Assembly: GCA_905250115.1 (NCBI GenBank) | Contig: CAJNOI010000186.1 | Location: forward strand, 105,195-169,194 | Reading direction: 5' to 3' | Length of the DNA: 64,000 nucleotides | Source: Adineta steineri | Taxonomy: Eukaryota; Rotifera; Eurotatoria; Adinetida; Adinetidae | Part shown: positions 12,790 to 26,433 of the stretch, piece after piece | Position numbering within the stretch: the stretch's first letter is position 1 | Layout of the letters: each line of letters begins with the position of its first letter | Translations under genes and position numbers: made by a program | Notes under the pieces: generated by a model | Databases searched by the model: none | Told to the model about the DNA's origin: nothing | The model's input: only the letters and a program-made list of their open reading frames with translations

Positions 12790-12889
12790 CAACCCAGGTC
12801 GAACAATCCGGCACGGAAACGGCGAGTTCCCTCAGGGGTTTCGCCGGGAATTTATGGAATCCTGCTTCAGGAACCATCGTCCTGGGTTG
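12790..12889. mobile_element. 100-bp GC-rich element with 9-bp terminal inverted repeats
   Basis: Bounded by CAACCCAGG at 12790-12798 and its complement CCTGGGTTG at 12881-12889. Its GC content is far above the local background. Its reverse complement matches sequence at about 63300-63375 (GATGGTTCCTG.AGCAGGATTCCAT and following) and at about 63810-63862 (GTTTCCGTGCCGGATTGTTC), so it belongs to a dispersed repeat family. Confidence 0.7.
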
Positions 12890-12999
12890 TATGACAAACA
12901 AGTTTTTCATAGAAACACAGCAATTCGGTATTATTGAATGATTTAATTTCATTATTTAATGAATGATATGGCTTCATCAAAAGAAAAAATGCATTTCGT

Positions 13000-13224
13000 T
13001 CAGCCGATCAACTTTTGTTTGTACCACCTCCGACAAATAATCTCAACTCCTGGACATCTTTTATCTTCAGTTATATGAAGACCATCCTTATGCTGTGCAC
13101 AGAAAATACATGGATAGTTGGAGCTGAAACCAACAAGTTCAAAAACGTACACTGCGTTCATGAAATCACCACCTAGTCGAATACGAATACGTATGTTTTT
13201 TATACCTATAGTGATGTACTTCAC
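13000..13224 (-). pseudogene. Fragment with a CxxC-H knuckle, possibly transposase-derived
   Basis: A 74-residue frame contains NYPCIFCAQHKDGLHITED, a Cys-x-x-Cys...His pattern preceded by GGDFMNAVYVFELVGFSS. This arrangement resembles the region of some uncharacterised metazoan transposon proteins that have a short zinc knuckle after a GGDF-type segment. No flanking domains remain open, so at best it is a remnant. It lies 110 bp from a TIR element and near telomere-like repeats, which fits a mobile-element-rich spot. Identity is uncertain. Confidence 0.3.
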
Positions 13225-13498
13225 AGACTTAATATCATTTAATTAATTTCATTAATGGGTAATAATTTAAGAATAAATACTATAGATTTAACAGTAGCAA
13301 AAAAACTAACCATTGTAATAAATTTATTAAATATATTTAATAGTCATAAATTTATTTAATATTTTAAAAGTCGGCATGTTTCGCTAACTCAGTAGCATTA
13401 TCAAGATATAAGAAATTTAACAGAAAAAAATGACGTCATAATCGAGAATATTCAAGTGATTCTAACAAATAGAAAACACCAGAATACCACTACTAACG

Positions 13499-13540
13499 AC
13501 ATATATTGTTATGTACTGATCAGGACATAACAATATATGT
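13499..13540. repeat. Perfect 16-bp inverted repeat with 10-bp loop
   Basis: ACATATATTGTTATGT at 13499-13514 and its exact complement at 13525-13540, separated by ACTGATCAGG. It directly abuts the telomere-like element that starts at about 13541. Confidence 0.85.
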
Positions 13541-13544
13541 GGAT

Positions 13545-13599
13545 ATGGGTGTGAGATAAAAACAATACACACACCCCACACCCACACCCACCCTACCTA
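13545..13599. repeat. Telomere-like inverted repeat element 1
   Basis: G-rich arm GGGTGTGAG at 13547-13555, AT-rich spacer, then C-rich arm ACACCCCACACCCACACCCA to about 13592. Same architecture as the elements at 34281, 43886, 53212, 61328 and 62525. Confidence 0.75.
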
Positions 13600-14159
13600 T
13601 AATATCAGCTGTTGAGTTGGGGGTTATTGTGGGTCATCGCGTGTTTTACAAATACCCTACACAAATTGATCAGTTGCATGTAAAATTACAAAAATCTTCC
13701 TTGTAATCTAAGAATTTTATTTTTACTTAATTTGACAGATAATTAATAAGATCATACATGGACCAATATTTTCAATGTTTAGTTACTTCTCAGATTGTTA
13801 AATATTTGTTCATTTAATTCTGAAATAAAACCGATGATAATTTATCACTTATTTACCTAGCAAGAAAGAAATTTGTAGTCACATCACTTCCAAAAATATC
13901 GATCAATTGTGTGAGATTTGTTTAGTTTACGAGTATATTTAGAGATTATTTTAGAAATGAAAGTGATTTAACAAAATGAAATTTTCTCGTATGAAAAAAT
14001 AGAAAATCTTTATAACTGTTCATAATACAACTGATTTGATTTCTGTTCAAAGCACTTCTTTTATTTATTGTTTGAAAATAAAAAACAAAATCATATTATA
14101 AGTAAATATTATTAGTGTTTATGGAATATATGTGAACGTTCTTCAGTTATCAGTACGAA
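13600..14159. other. Gap between telomere-like element and EFHC gene 3' end
   Basis: AT-rich with no coding signal; includes the 3' flank of the EFHC gene. Confidence 0.5.
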
Positions 14160-17100
14160 TTATTTTTTACATTCATCACAATTATCACATGAACCACATG
14201 TTGATGATGTATATGAATTGCTTAAACCAAGATCATTGAGCATAAGTGCATATTGAACATTAAATTTTTTACGTTCATGTGTTGTTTGATCTAACATTCT
14301 TGGATCATCTGTATGTGCTGGAGCAGATTCAACTGGTTCAAGTTCACTAGATGGTGCAGGTTTTGCAACAGGCATTTGACGCCAATTGAATGCATCAAGT
14401 ACATCATTATATTCAATAGTACCATCATTTTGAGTCATACTAATAATGAAATAGAAAATATTCAATGAGTGTTTATTTTTTTTCAGTAATATTACCGAGT
14501 AATGATTATATTTAAAAGATAATCAGGTATAGGAACATGAACGGAACGTATAGCAATACGAACTTCTTGAGCAGGTAATCGACCATTTCCACTAAATGAA
14601 AATTAAAAAAAACATTAGAATAATTTAAATAAAAGCTTTTTTTACCTTCGATCACGTGAAATAAAATTTTCTTTTAATGGTAAGAAATGTTCATAATTAT
14701 TTTTTCTCAAATGTTCTTGAGCAACACCAACAATTGAAAAAATATCATGATCTTTACTGCTTTTCTCCGAATAATATCGTGCAAGTGTTATTATTTCATG
14801 ATCAACCAATTGATTTCCAACAAGATTTTTCATTAAATAATAAAATGTTTCATAACCAAAATAACCTTTATGTTGTGGATCATGTTGTCCAAATTGAGCA
14901 GCAGCATCAGGATTATTTGATAGAATTGATCGTAATTTTTCTACAATTAACTTTTGATTTGCAACTGGAAAAAGATAGGATTCAGTTTCCATAGTTTTGA
15001 ATGCATATTCATCAGCATCATATAAATTAAAATCAAATGAATTAATTAAAACACGAGCTCCAACATAAAAATCTTTTGCACCAAAATATTCCGATACTTC
15101 AATTGGATATGGTGATTGATTTGGTTTTTTTACTCTTTGACGTTCAAGAAATTTTCCACCATCAATACCTATTTTATAGAAAAACAGAAAAAAATCATTA
15201 TTAACATTTGAATTTTTTTTCTTACCTGAATTTCTTTTTGGTGGTTCATGAATACTAATTGTATCATCAGCTAGAAAATATGATATAATAAAACGTCGTT
15301 GAGCTTGTATTGGATCTTTGGTCATTACTTTGGCCATGAAACGAAGTACATAGCTTTGAAGTGCTTGACTAAAAAAGAAATGGTAAATTAAAAATTTATA
15401 TATCTCAAATATTTACTTATAAACTATGTTACTTACCGATCAAAGCCCATAAATTTATTAAAATCTTTCTTGACTGGATCGGGAAGAAGTTTTTTTGTTG
15501 AATTTAATGAATCTTCTTCTGATCCAAAACCCGTATCTATATGTAAGTAAAAATTAATATTAAGACTTTTTTTCCGTAATCTAATTTTTCTATTCTTACA
15601 TGGATGAGTTTGTTTCAATTGTTGATAATTGTTTCCTTTATTATAATTAATTGGTGTAAAATCTTGTATACCATATTTAGTACGATAGTAATTCTTTGTA
15701 AATTCATCAACATCTGTTAATAAAACTTTACGTCCAAAAACATTAATCAATTGTCCAATAGCTAAATCTTGATCAGTATAATATTTTTGATCAAGTGCAC
15801 CTGTCTATAAATTACAAGAATAGAAAAAAACAAAACTTTTCTTTTTTTTTAAATCATTAATGTAATTTACTTTAAGATTATCAAGAATATAACGTTGTTT
15901 ATTTAATTGTCCAAAGACATTAAGTACTGTACGTGGGGCAGTTTCACCTGGTAACGGTAATCCTTCAAAATGTTTTGGTAATTTCTTTCGAGCAAGAAAT
16001 GTTGGTGGTGCATCACGTCCAGAATTTGGTGGAAGAATTTCACGAATTTCCATGGTATCATCTATTAATAAATGAAAATATATTTTTTTTATTCCTATTA
16101 AATAAATTTGTATTTTTTTTTCTTACCAGAAAGAAAATAATGTACACAAAAATTTCGTACATCACCATATAAACTTTCTGAATCATCCCAGACACCCCAA
16201 AAACGTAATACATGTGTATCATGATTGATAAATTGTTTTAATGTATCAATTCTTTCATATGGTCGAAGTGGATTTTGAGTACCTTCGGCCTATTAAATAC
16301 ATATTATATATGATAATCTTTTCTTTTTTCGAATAACTTCTGACGGATTTATTCTATATTAGTGATATTTAAAACGATTGATCCGATAAAATAGTCGTAT
16401 TGTCAATTGGTCAGTAGACTATTTATGAAATCCTAGCGTCGAAGTTTACAGAAAATCTGAGAACAATACAATAGAAAGAATCTATAAACAATTTTGTTAA
16501 TACGATTATCAATGAATTATATCGACTAATCGGATTCATTAATTTAAGTGGTTGTGCAATGTATAGAACTTGCTTCATATCAGAATTATGAAGAAGCAAG
16601 AAACACTTTACTCAATTCCGTATGTTTTAATCTAATGGTCAAACTTCATCAAGAACTATTTTTTGTTCGTTCAATCAAGACACTAATCTCGATGTCAAGC
16701 TTATGAAAATAATCTCTTTAATACTTCTGTAAAGAATAGTACGACATAAAGTATGTCTTATAAAACTCTTACATATGTTAAGCTGATAATATCAAAAATT
16801 AAAGAAAGTAAAATAGTCTAGTCTTGGAAACAACTGTGTATTAACTATATTACATCAGTAGCAACTCAATTAGTTTAATTAACATTCTATTTGAAAACTT
16901 TTTTTTTGTCCTCCAAGGTGCACAAACGAATAAGACTTACTACTTGACGATGTTTAAGAAATGGATCTTCCGGTGCCGAAAAACCTAAGATTAAAATTTT
17001 AGTAAGCAAAATTTTCTTGAATATCTTTTGAAATCTACCTGGTGGTACTCGTACACCAAGTTTAGTTAAAAAGTTTCGTGTAAAAGCATCACAATCAATT

Positions 17101-17778
17101 AATTTGTATATACGTCCATAAAATGATACTTCCGATCCAACATTAAATTGATCATAGGTATAAAAACGATCATCATTTGGTGCTGATAATGGTATACGAT
17201 GACGTTTAAGAATTGTACCTTGTGGATAACCAACGTTATTTTGACGTTGTTCGACAACTAGAAAAAAACATAATTTGTTATGTTGTCATCATTTTATAAA
17301 AAATAAAATCAAATACCTTGAACTGTATCATCTTCTGGATAAAAATAAACTCGACATTTTCGAATACGATATTGTTCTTGTGGACGTTCAGTTATTGATT
17401 CTTGAAAATAAGCATCAAAACAAAGAACTTGTTTATCAAAAGCAAGCCAAGCTGGTCGATCAGGTCCTTCGCCTATAAATAAATAGATATTAATAATCAT
17501 ATAAATGCTAATCTCATAAATCTTCCTACCTCGGGGATAAACAGAATTTTTTGGTCGAAGATCTTCTCCTGGTAATGGTACACCACCAACACCCAATTGA
17601 GTACCTGTTTGCATGGCGACCCCATTGTATTTATCAAATTGATGTGCTAAATGAAATTTATCTTTGCCAATCTTAAGAGAAAAATAATAAATTATATTAA
17701 TTTTTTTTGTTTTTGATTATAAAACTTATTAATTACTTTTCGTTCGAATGTGTTGCCAGGTAAAAATGGTAACGCCAT
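14160..17778 (-). CDS. efhc2: EF-hand/DM10-domain ciliary protein (EFHC1/EFHC2 family)
   Basis: Thirteen exons in phase: 17737-17778, 17530-17671, 17317-17472, 17039-17257, 16941-16984, 16127-16289, 15871-16061, 15600-15804, 15437-15536, 15226-15368, 14646-15168, 14496-14591, 14160-14439. They encode 767 residues (human EFHC2 is about 749). The N-terminus MALPFLPGNTFERK matches the LPFLPG opening of the family. Three DM10 domains follow, each with a Y/FYPEDDT, YFLSDDTMEIRE or YFLADDTISIHEPP core and a DxDxFT.. or DADEY segment. A C-terminal EF-hand-like region (about residues 560-690) is present, and a Cys-rich end (STCGSCDNCDECKK) is unusual. Known role: axonemal doublet microtubule inner protein. 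The 651-bp intron between exons 5 and 6 is ten times the usual length here. Confidence 0.93.
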
Positions 17779-20588
17779 GTTTGATCAATAGAAGGACTGA
17801 TACTGTTATGAAATGAAGTGGCTTTTTTTGTTATATGCATGTGAAAAACACTTGTAAACATGGTTGTTAAGCAATGGACTTCGTATTTTACGAACATAAG
17901 CGACCTCTTTTTTATATGTAAAAAAAAAGAAAGAATTTCATTAAAATAAATAATATATACTAATTGATTGATTGATATTTGATCTCTCTTTTGCCATATG
18001 ATATAAATGTTGTAATAATTATTGATTATGAATAGTTTTTAAAATAGAATAAAGAAAGTCTATAATTTTTAATAAATTGATCAATAAACTAAAAAAATGT
18101 CAATTAATAAAAATAACAATGCTTGCATTCATTTATATTACTTATAAAGAAAAACAGGAAATCATTTTTTATTCAAAGCGACAGACTTTTTCCATTGAAG
18201 ATTTGGTACAAATACTATAGCTACTAATTGCGTTTGGATTCTTTATATTTCCTATGATGACATATAAGAAAGAAAAGTTCCATCTACTTGTGTAATACTA
18301 AAGGATAATTGTGATTCATAGTTCTTATATCAATGTAATACAAGGTTATATATATATATATATATATGAGAACGAGTAGCTATGATCATCATACCCAGAG
18401 GTGATTATCTCGTTTATGTACTGTAATAGAGGTCTGACTGACAAATCATGTATATATATATGTGTAAAATAACACATAAAGATAAAAGAAAAGGAGAAAG
18501 ACCAGAAAACAATTAGAGTTCTAATAATATTTCGATAGCATATGAATATAGAACTGTTCTTTGTCGAACTATAATTAAAATTTCTATTGAAGTGCGGACT
18601 ATAAGGCATGCCATTATTTCATTATTTCTTCTTACACTATTAGCTGTTATGGTTTATTGCAAGTAAGTGTTGATGTGACAGCACCCTATGAGCAGTTTCC
18701 TGCACACAAGATAAAGAAGGTCTTTTCTTGACAATTGTTTTCATCTGTGATCCCTAACGAATGCGTTTACAAAACAAATGTTTGTGTATGATGCGGAGTG
18801 TTTGACTTTTCTTATTGATCGGGTGTATATATACATATATATAGAGAGAGAGAGAGCGAGAGAACCCTGGTATTTATTATTATTATTATCATTATTATTG
18901 ATGTCTCTGTTGTTGTTGTTGTTGTTGTGCTGATCGAAATAGTATAAATTCATAAAATGATAATCATTACTGCATCCCTGTGCAATCATGTCTTGAGCAT
19001 GTATATATATATATATATATATGAGTTCATATATATGCAAAGACATTACTAATTATTTATGCTACATTAGCTGTTTTAGTTATTAATGTAGTGAAAAAAA
19101 TTAATGAATAGAAAACAGGTATATTCGGATGTGTGTGACATACAAACTAAATCAAAGACAGAGGATTTCTAAAAAGTTTAAGGAATTAATCTTTTGTAAA
19201 TGGATAATAGAATTTCCGAACATAAAAAACTAGCATAGATAAGTAATTTTTTTTCCTTTTTCTTTATTAGATTCTAATTGTTCTATAGAACACTACTTGA
19301 CCGTATGATTAAGCATATTGAATGGAAATTTTTTTTCTTAGAAAGCAGAAATCCCGAAATGTTAGAAGGGGTGAGAATAACAGAAGAGAAAAGGATTTTA
19401 TAAGAAAAATCAATTACTTGATCTAATCATACTCAGGATGAGTTCGACTCGGATAATGCTTATCAAGATAATTTTTGCGGAATAGAATCAATTTTCCGAG
19501 ACAAATTTAATTTTATTAAACAATACTTTATGACGAACGAGAAATAAGATTGACATGAAAAGCTAAACAATAAATTTTTTAGTATGATTTTTTTTAATTT
19601 CCTTTATTCTTTTTATTTTAAAAATAAATCATATGTAAGAATTTTGTTAATCTTGTCGTTAGGAATGATGTAGTTTGTCATTGTCGATTGATGACGACAA
19701 ATGAGTTCTGTTCGAAAAAAAAATCAGAAAGGAAAAGGAGCGTAGCAGATACTAAAGCTCCCAAAAAAAAATAATAATAATAGTGATAGAAAAAAAAAGA
19801 GAAAAAAATAGAAACGATGCGGATGTGAGAAAAAAGACACAAGATTTTGAGAATTATGATTATGACCAGAATTCTTCATTGTCATACTTCACATAAGTAA
19901 TGTATTTCTGTTCTTAGCTCCATAAGGCACTTGCTTATTGCCTGAGGCTATACACGAGTCGTATACATCGTATTATCTTATGCTTTTATTGTTATTTCCA
20001 TGTATATGCGTGTGAATACTAAGAATGTGTCAGCTTTTTTTATCTGAATTTCTATACTTATATTATTAAAAAAAATTAAAATGTGCCATGTAAAAAAAAA
20101 ACTAAAATAATGACATATTTTTTTTCTATCTCTTTGTTGATCTCTCTTTTTCCATTTTATTTCTAGACGAGAAACAATCTGCTCGTTGTCGTGTTCTTTT
20201 TTCATTATATACTTCCATGTTCACCAACGATTCGAATGTTATTAAGAATCTACACATTACTGACGTAGCATCCACAATAACAAGGAGTTGCTTCAGAACG
20301 ACAATCTGCAAACAAACAGGAAAGAAGGAGAACGCAACAAATCCAACTGGATTATAAGCAAGCATTAGAAAGAACTCTACTGCTACCATCACGATTCATA
20401 TATCTACGATTACCACGGTTGTTACGACTAGCATATCATCGTACCATTCTATAATCAGGTAGACGAGAAGGGCAAGAAAAAATATAGAAGAGAACAGCGT
20501 AAGAAATCATAGAAAACGATAACATTTCTTTCTGTTTATTTGTTTATTTATCACACGTAAATTAATAGTTCGTGCATTAGTTAGGATT
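17779..20588. other. 2.8-kb divergent intergenic region (EFHC to KCC)
   Basis: Holds the upstream regions of both genes and many short microsatellites: TA tracts (18346-18366, 19002-19022), GA (18843-18857), and TTA/TTG triplets (about 18874-18930). No gene supported. Confidence 0.5.
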
Positions 20589-23500
20589 ATGGCAACATCA
20601 TCCGGCACAAACGAGAATCAACATCAAACAATTGCTTCATATGATCGATCTTCAAATCATGTCAAATTTTATGATGATAATCAAAATTCTTCATCAAGAA
20701 GAAATAGTATAATTCAAGATGATTTATCATCAACATCAAGACAAGGTTTGTATTACAAAGTAGAGTTTTTGATCAATATTTCATACATAAAATATGAGTT
20801 ATATAAATATTTGATGATAATAAGATATTAAATATATATTCGTAATTGCTTTTTCATGTGTGCATCTTTGACAGATAAATATATATATATATATGTATGT
20901 ACATGTTCCTTATATACAATCTATAGAAATGTCATATTCAATTATATGCACTTTATTCTTCGCTTTTCTTTTTTACAACCATAATATAATAGCAAATGTA
21001 AAAAAATGCGGATAGAAATGCGTTTACATTTTTTAAATCTAAAAGGCATAGAACATAAAAAATAATAGCTTGTTAAAATGAGTAAGTAAAAGATCAATTT
21101 ATTGATATAAAAGAAGAAGAGAAAAAAAATCTTATTTCGGATTTTCTTAGGTTCATTGTCATCTACGGAAAAAAGTGGACGTTTTGTAGTTGTTAAATCA
21201 AGCGAAGTACAAGATGTCAATGACAGTGGTACGTTAATGATATTGCATGTATAATTATAGGAAATATAATTATTTTTAGACTCTATTAATAACACGAATC
21301 CATTAGTAGAACATGAAAGAATACCATTACAAACTAGTCAAGAATCTGATGGTTCTAGTAAATTCAATGAAAATATTTATGAAGTATGTTTTAAAAGATT
21401 TTAATTAGACGCAAATTAAAGATTAATATACTAAATATTTAAAGGAACGTGATCACAGACCACGAACAGTACTTGATCAATTGTATAATTATAAAGGTGG
21501 TATTGTACCTAATGCAGCTGAAGCTGAGAAACCACCACCAGATCAACAAGTATGCCGAATATGAAAAAAATTTATACAAAAATAAATTATTTATTATTTT
21601 AGAAATCTGCAAATCTTGGTACTATATTCGGTGTTTATCTTCCTTGTGTTCAAAATATATTCGGTAATTTATTTAATTTTAAATATTCATTTTGAATTAA
21701 TACATATATACATATTTAAGGTGTTATTGTATTTATTCGTCTTTTTTGGTTAATTGGTATTGCTGGCGCACTTCAAACACTTCTAATTGTCGTTATTTGT
21801 AGTTCATGTGTATGTAAAAGTTTTTAGTTGAAACCATTGAAGATTTTCTTTTTCTATTTAATTATATAGACTCTTCTAACTGCTATTTCCATGGCAGCTA
21901 TAGCAACTAATGGTATAGTACCAGCGGGTGGAGCCTATTTTATGATATCACGTTCACTTGGACCGGAATTTGGTGGCGCCGTAGGCATATTGTTTTATCT
22001 TGGTAATACATTTGCTGCTTCAATGTATATTGTTGGAGCTGTGGAAATCATTGTTGTATGTGAATTTTTATTCATAAGTCGCTTCTTTTTTTTTTAAACA
22101 TGTTCTTTTCTCATTAAGAAATATATGTGTCCAGAGAAATGTCGTCTTTTTGGAGATGATGTTGAAAAACCATCAGTAGCTTTTAATCATTATCGTATAT
22201 ATGGTACTATACTTCTTCTACTCATTGGAGGTTGTGTTTTACTTGGTATTCGATTTGTAACAAGAATTGCTCCATTATCATTATTTGCGGTATTGATCTC
22301 TATCGTAGCTATCTATGCTGGTGTTATTAAAAGTTCATTTAGTCCACCTGATTTACCGTAAGTTAAAAATCTATTTATTTAGCTAATTAAATTAAAAAAA
22401 ATAATAATTTTGTATATCTATTAAAGTATTTGTCTTGTTGGGTCAAATCCAAGTCATCTAATAAAATCGAATATCTTGCACAATGATGTTCGTCGTTACT
22501 GTCATGGAAATAGAACGTGTATGGAAGGAGATGAACGTATATTATGTCCACTTTATTCATTTATATGCAATAAAACAACAAGTACTTTATGCACATCCAA
22601 TGGTACTATAGATAATGTCCGAATTGAAGCAGGCGTACCTGGATTAAAAAATTGGCAATTTACAGGTATATTAATTTCGTTATTTTAATTAAATATCAGC
22701 TAAATAATTTAGTTTTCTAGAAAATCTTTTTTCACATTATCGTCGTGAAGGTGAAATTGAACGTGATATAAAAGGTGATTCAACATTTGAAGTTGTTGCA
22801 CAAGAAATTACAACTTTTTTAATACTTGTTGGCATTTATTTTCCATCTGTTACTGGTAATATTAATTTTAAAATTAAATCAAAACAAAAAACATACATAA
22901 AATTATTTTATTTTAGGTATTATGGCTGGTTCAAATCGTAGTGGTGATTTACGAGATCCAAGTCGAAGTATTCCACGTGGAACAATTGCTGCTATACTTA
23001 CAACATCAGCAATATGTATGACTTATTTCGTTTTAATTCTCAACATATATATATATATGTCTGTTTATTTTTAGATCTATCAAATGTGATTTTTTTAGCT
23101 TCTTGTACACATGGTTCATTATTAAGAGATAAATTCGGTGATAGTATTAATAAACAGTTAGTTGTGGCAGTTCTAGCATGGCCAAGTAAATGGGTTATTA
23201 TGGTTGGAGCATTTTGTTCAACTGTTGGAGCCGGTTTACAAACATTAACCGGTAAGCATTAAGTATAATTTATTTATTTATTTATGAAAGTTTTTTTTTC
23301 TCAATAGGTGCACCAAGACTATTACAAGCTGTAGCTAAAGATGATTTAATTCCAATACTTAGGCCGTTAGCCAAATCTTATCGAGGAGAACCAGTACCAG
23401 CACTTTTTCTTACATTATTCATTTGTGAATGTGGAATTTTAATTGCTGATGTGGATAAATTAACAGCATTATTATCCATGTAAATATACACAAAGGCGGC

Positions 23501-25604
23501 ATGAAATGTTCTGTCATAGTATTTTTTTAATATGATTTTAGGTTCTTTTTATTATGTTATGGATTTGTCAATTTAGCTTGTGCATTACAAACCATATTAA
23601 AAGCACCTAGTTGGCGACCACGTTTTCGTTTTTATCATTGGTAAAATTAAAACAAAGAATGTCTAAATCAATAATTTCTTCTTTTTTTTTAATCTTTAGG
23701 ACTCTTTCTGTAATAGGTTTATTTCTTTGCATTTCAATCATGTTTATTGCTTCATGGTATTTTGCACTTGTTGCAATGCTTATTGCAATAGTCATATATA
23801 AATTTATTGAATATAAAGGGTATAAAAGAAGAAAAAAATCTTTTGAAAAGTTTTATATTCATTTTAATATTTCTAAAGAGCGGAAAAAGAATGGGGAGAT
23901 GGTATACGTGGTTTATCAATGTCAGCTGCTCGTTATGCATTATTTCGTGTTGATGAAGCTGAACCACATACAAAAAATTGGAGACCACAATTATTGGCAT
24001 TTGTTAATGCACAAAGAAACGATGAGAATGGAACATATGTATTACATCATACGAGAATATTGAATTTTCTTTATCAACTTAAAGCAGGTAAATCTTTTGG
24101 AAGAGTTTTAAATTTTATCTATCTATGATTTTTCATATAGGACGAGGTTTAGTTGTAACTGCAAGTATATTAGAAGGTGATTATCTTGATACTCATCAAC
24201 ATATCGAACCAGTTCGTGCAGTAAGTATTTTATTTTGTCTATTAACAAATTAGTTTATATACCATATTCTAGTTATTAAAAGCTGGTTTGGCTCAGGCTA
24301 AGGTACAAGGTTTTGCAGAAGTATTAGCTGCTAAAGATGCTGAAGATGGTATCAGTGCATTGTATGTAGATTTTTGTTCATAGTTCTATGTAATATTATT
24401 ATTATTATAAATAGAATTCAAACAGAAGGCTTAGGTGGTTTAAGACCAAATACAATTGTACTTTGTTGGCCAATGAACTGGAAAAGTGATTTGAATAGTT
24501 ATACAGCTGATGCATTTATTCGTAAATGAATCTTTTTATTTTTTTGTATATTGATTAATATAATATACGAATATTAAATAGGTACTATTGCTATTGCTGA
24601 AGCTCGTCAATGTGCAGTAGTTGTTCCAAAAAATATTGACAATTTTCCAGATAATAAAGATATTCAAGATGGTACAATTGATATTTGGTGGATTATACAT
24701 GATGGTGGTCTTCTTTTTCTTATTGCTTTTCTTTTAAAACGTAATAAAGTATGGTCACGTTGTCGATTACGTTTATTTACTGTTGCACAACTGGAAGATA
24801 ATTCAGTTGAAATGAAAAAAGAACTTGAACAATATATGTATCAATTGCGTATTGAAACTGAAGTTGATGTTGTTGAAATGGTTTGTTTTTTTTTATTTTA
24901 ATATTCAAATAAGTACTAAAACATTTATGTATTTATAGGCAGATCAAGAAATATCAGCATATGCACATGAACGAACATTAAAATTAGCGGAACGTGTTAA
25001 ATTACTTAAAGATTTAAAATTAGCTGATAAAGAATTACAACTACAAGTAAGTTTTTTATTCTTTAATATTAGTTGTCACTAATATATACATATATATAGG
25101 CAATTGGATTTGAACGTCGAACAAGCAAAGTAATCATATACATATATAGTATTTCACTAAATATATTTGATGATGTTTTTTAGCCTCAAATTTTTATGGA
25201 AACAATGACGAATAATAATCAACAACAACAACGAAAAAATAGTAATGAAGAAACAACGAAGAAAAATCAATATACATTTACACCAAGTCAATTGGAAACT
25301 TTGAAAAAAAATGTGTAAGAACAATATATAAAACTATGTGAAATATTTAAAGTATGACTTTTATTTTCTTAGAACGGAATCATCAATGCGTAAAATGCAT
25401 TCAGCTGTAAGACTTAATCAAGCAATACGTGAACGTTCACGTGATGCAAAACTTGTTCTTATTAATCTTCCATCACCACCAACAAAACAATCAAGTTTAG
25501 CTGCATATTCTTATATGGAATATGTTGATGTATTAACAGAAGGTTTAGATAGATTATTATTAATGCGTGGTAGTGGACGCGAAGTGATTACAATTTTTTC
25601 ATAA
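20589..25604 (+). CDS. K-Cl cotransporter (SLC12A4-7 family)
   Basis: Twenty-four exons beginning 20589-20745, 21151-21228, 21280-21383 and ending 25184-25314, 25373-25604; all junctions keep one frame and give 1,114 residues, the family's usual size. Residues 1-160 are a hydrophilic cytoplasmic tail. The core has the TM1 sequence [22 protein letters not shown]2-3 with [20 protein letters not shown], and a large extracellular loop with Cys and N-glycosylation sites (NRTC, NKT, NGT). The intracellular [15 protein letters not shown] motif and [15 protein letters not shown] are KCC hallmarks. The cytoplasmic C-terminus ([20 protein letters not shown] onward, to GREVITIFS) is complete. Role: electroneutral K+ and Cl- export for cell volume and chloride control at the plasma membrane. 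Which of the vertebrate KCCs it matches cannot be told. Confidence 0.95.
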
Positions 25605-26433
25605 ATAAATCAAAATTTTTATTTTTTTTTCTGTCTTCTCATTTATTTTATGAGTGTTCTTTTTCTAGAGTGTCTCATTTGGTAAATATATCCATTTAGG
25701 TCTTCTTTTCCTTTCGTTTTCTCGTGTGATCTTATATCCATCGATTAAATGTGTATTTTGAATGTATCTCAGTGTGTTTTTTTTTGGTAATTATTTAGTA
25801 TATTGAATCTATCTTTTTTATGGACTATCTCACCTTTTATTTCGAAATATTTTTTTTGCCGTTGCAATATTAGATTGAAATATTCGTCTTTTTTATTTTT
25901 TGTTGACAAATACAAAATAGAAAGAATTGTGTTTAAAGAATAATGAATAGCAAAGTTCGATATTTTACTAATGTATTAATATTTAAAATACAAATTTAAC
26001 CTTATCGAGTCCCGAAATTATCACTTAGGATTTGTGAAAAAAAACTAATGAACGTTGCCAAAAAACTCGAATCAAATAAATTTCCATATCCTGGATTCAA
26101 AAATACTAAACTAAACAATAACATCTAAATCTATAGTTATTTATAAATAATGAAATAAATAGAATAATGTATGCTTAATTCTTTAACTCAATGACCAATG
26201 GACATTTTATCTCTGAAATATATTCTTGTTCTTTTGCCTCGAAAGAAAACAAACTCGTTGTTTACACGAGCTTCACTATAATAACTATTTTCTTTTCACG
26301 ATTCTCGAACTGTCGAATTGACCCTCGATTATATATATGTATTTTCTTTCTTTTCTATTTTTCTCTTTTCGTAAATCAAAACAAATGACCAACAAATTTC
26401 GTCATCGGCAAAGATTATTATTTACTGCCGATT
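25605..26433. other. Intergenic, KCC to methyltransferase
   Basis: T-rich 3' flank of the KCC gene, then the methyltransferase upstream region. Nothing else recognised. Confidence 0.5.

Noticed and set aside
16290-16940. Missing exon in the long EFHC intron
   Set aside because: Exons 5 and 6 join in phase 0 without it, and no open frame with splice signals is visible inside.
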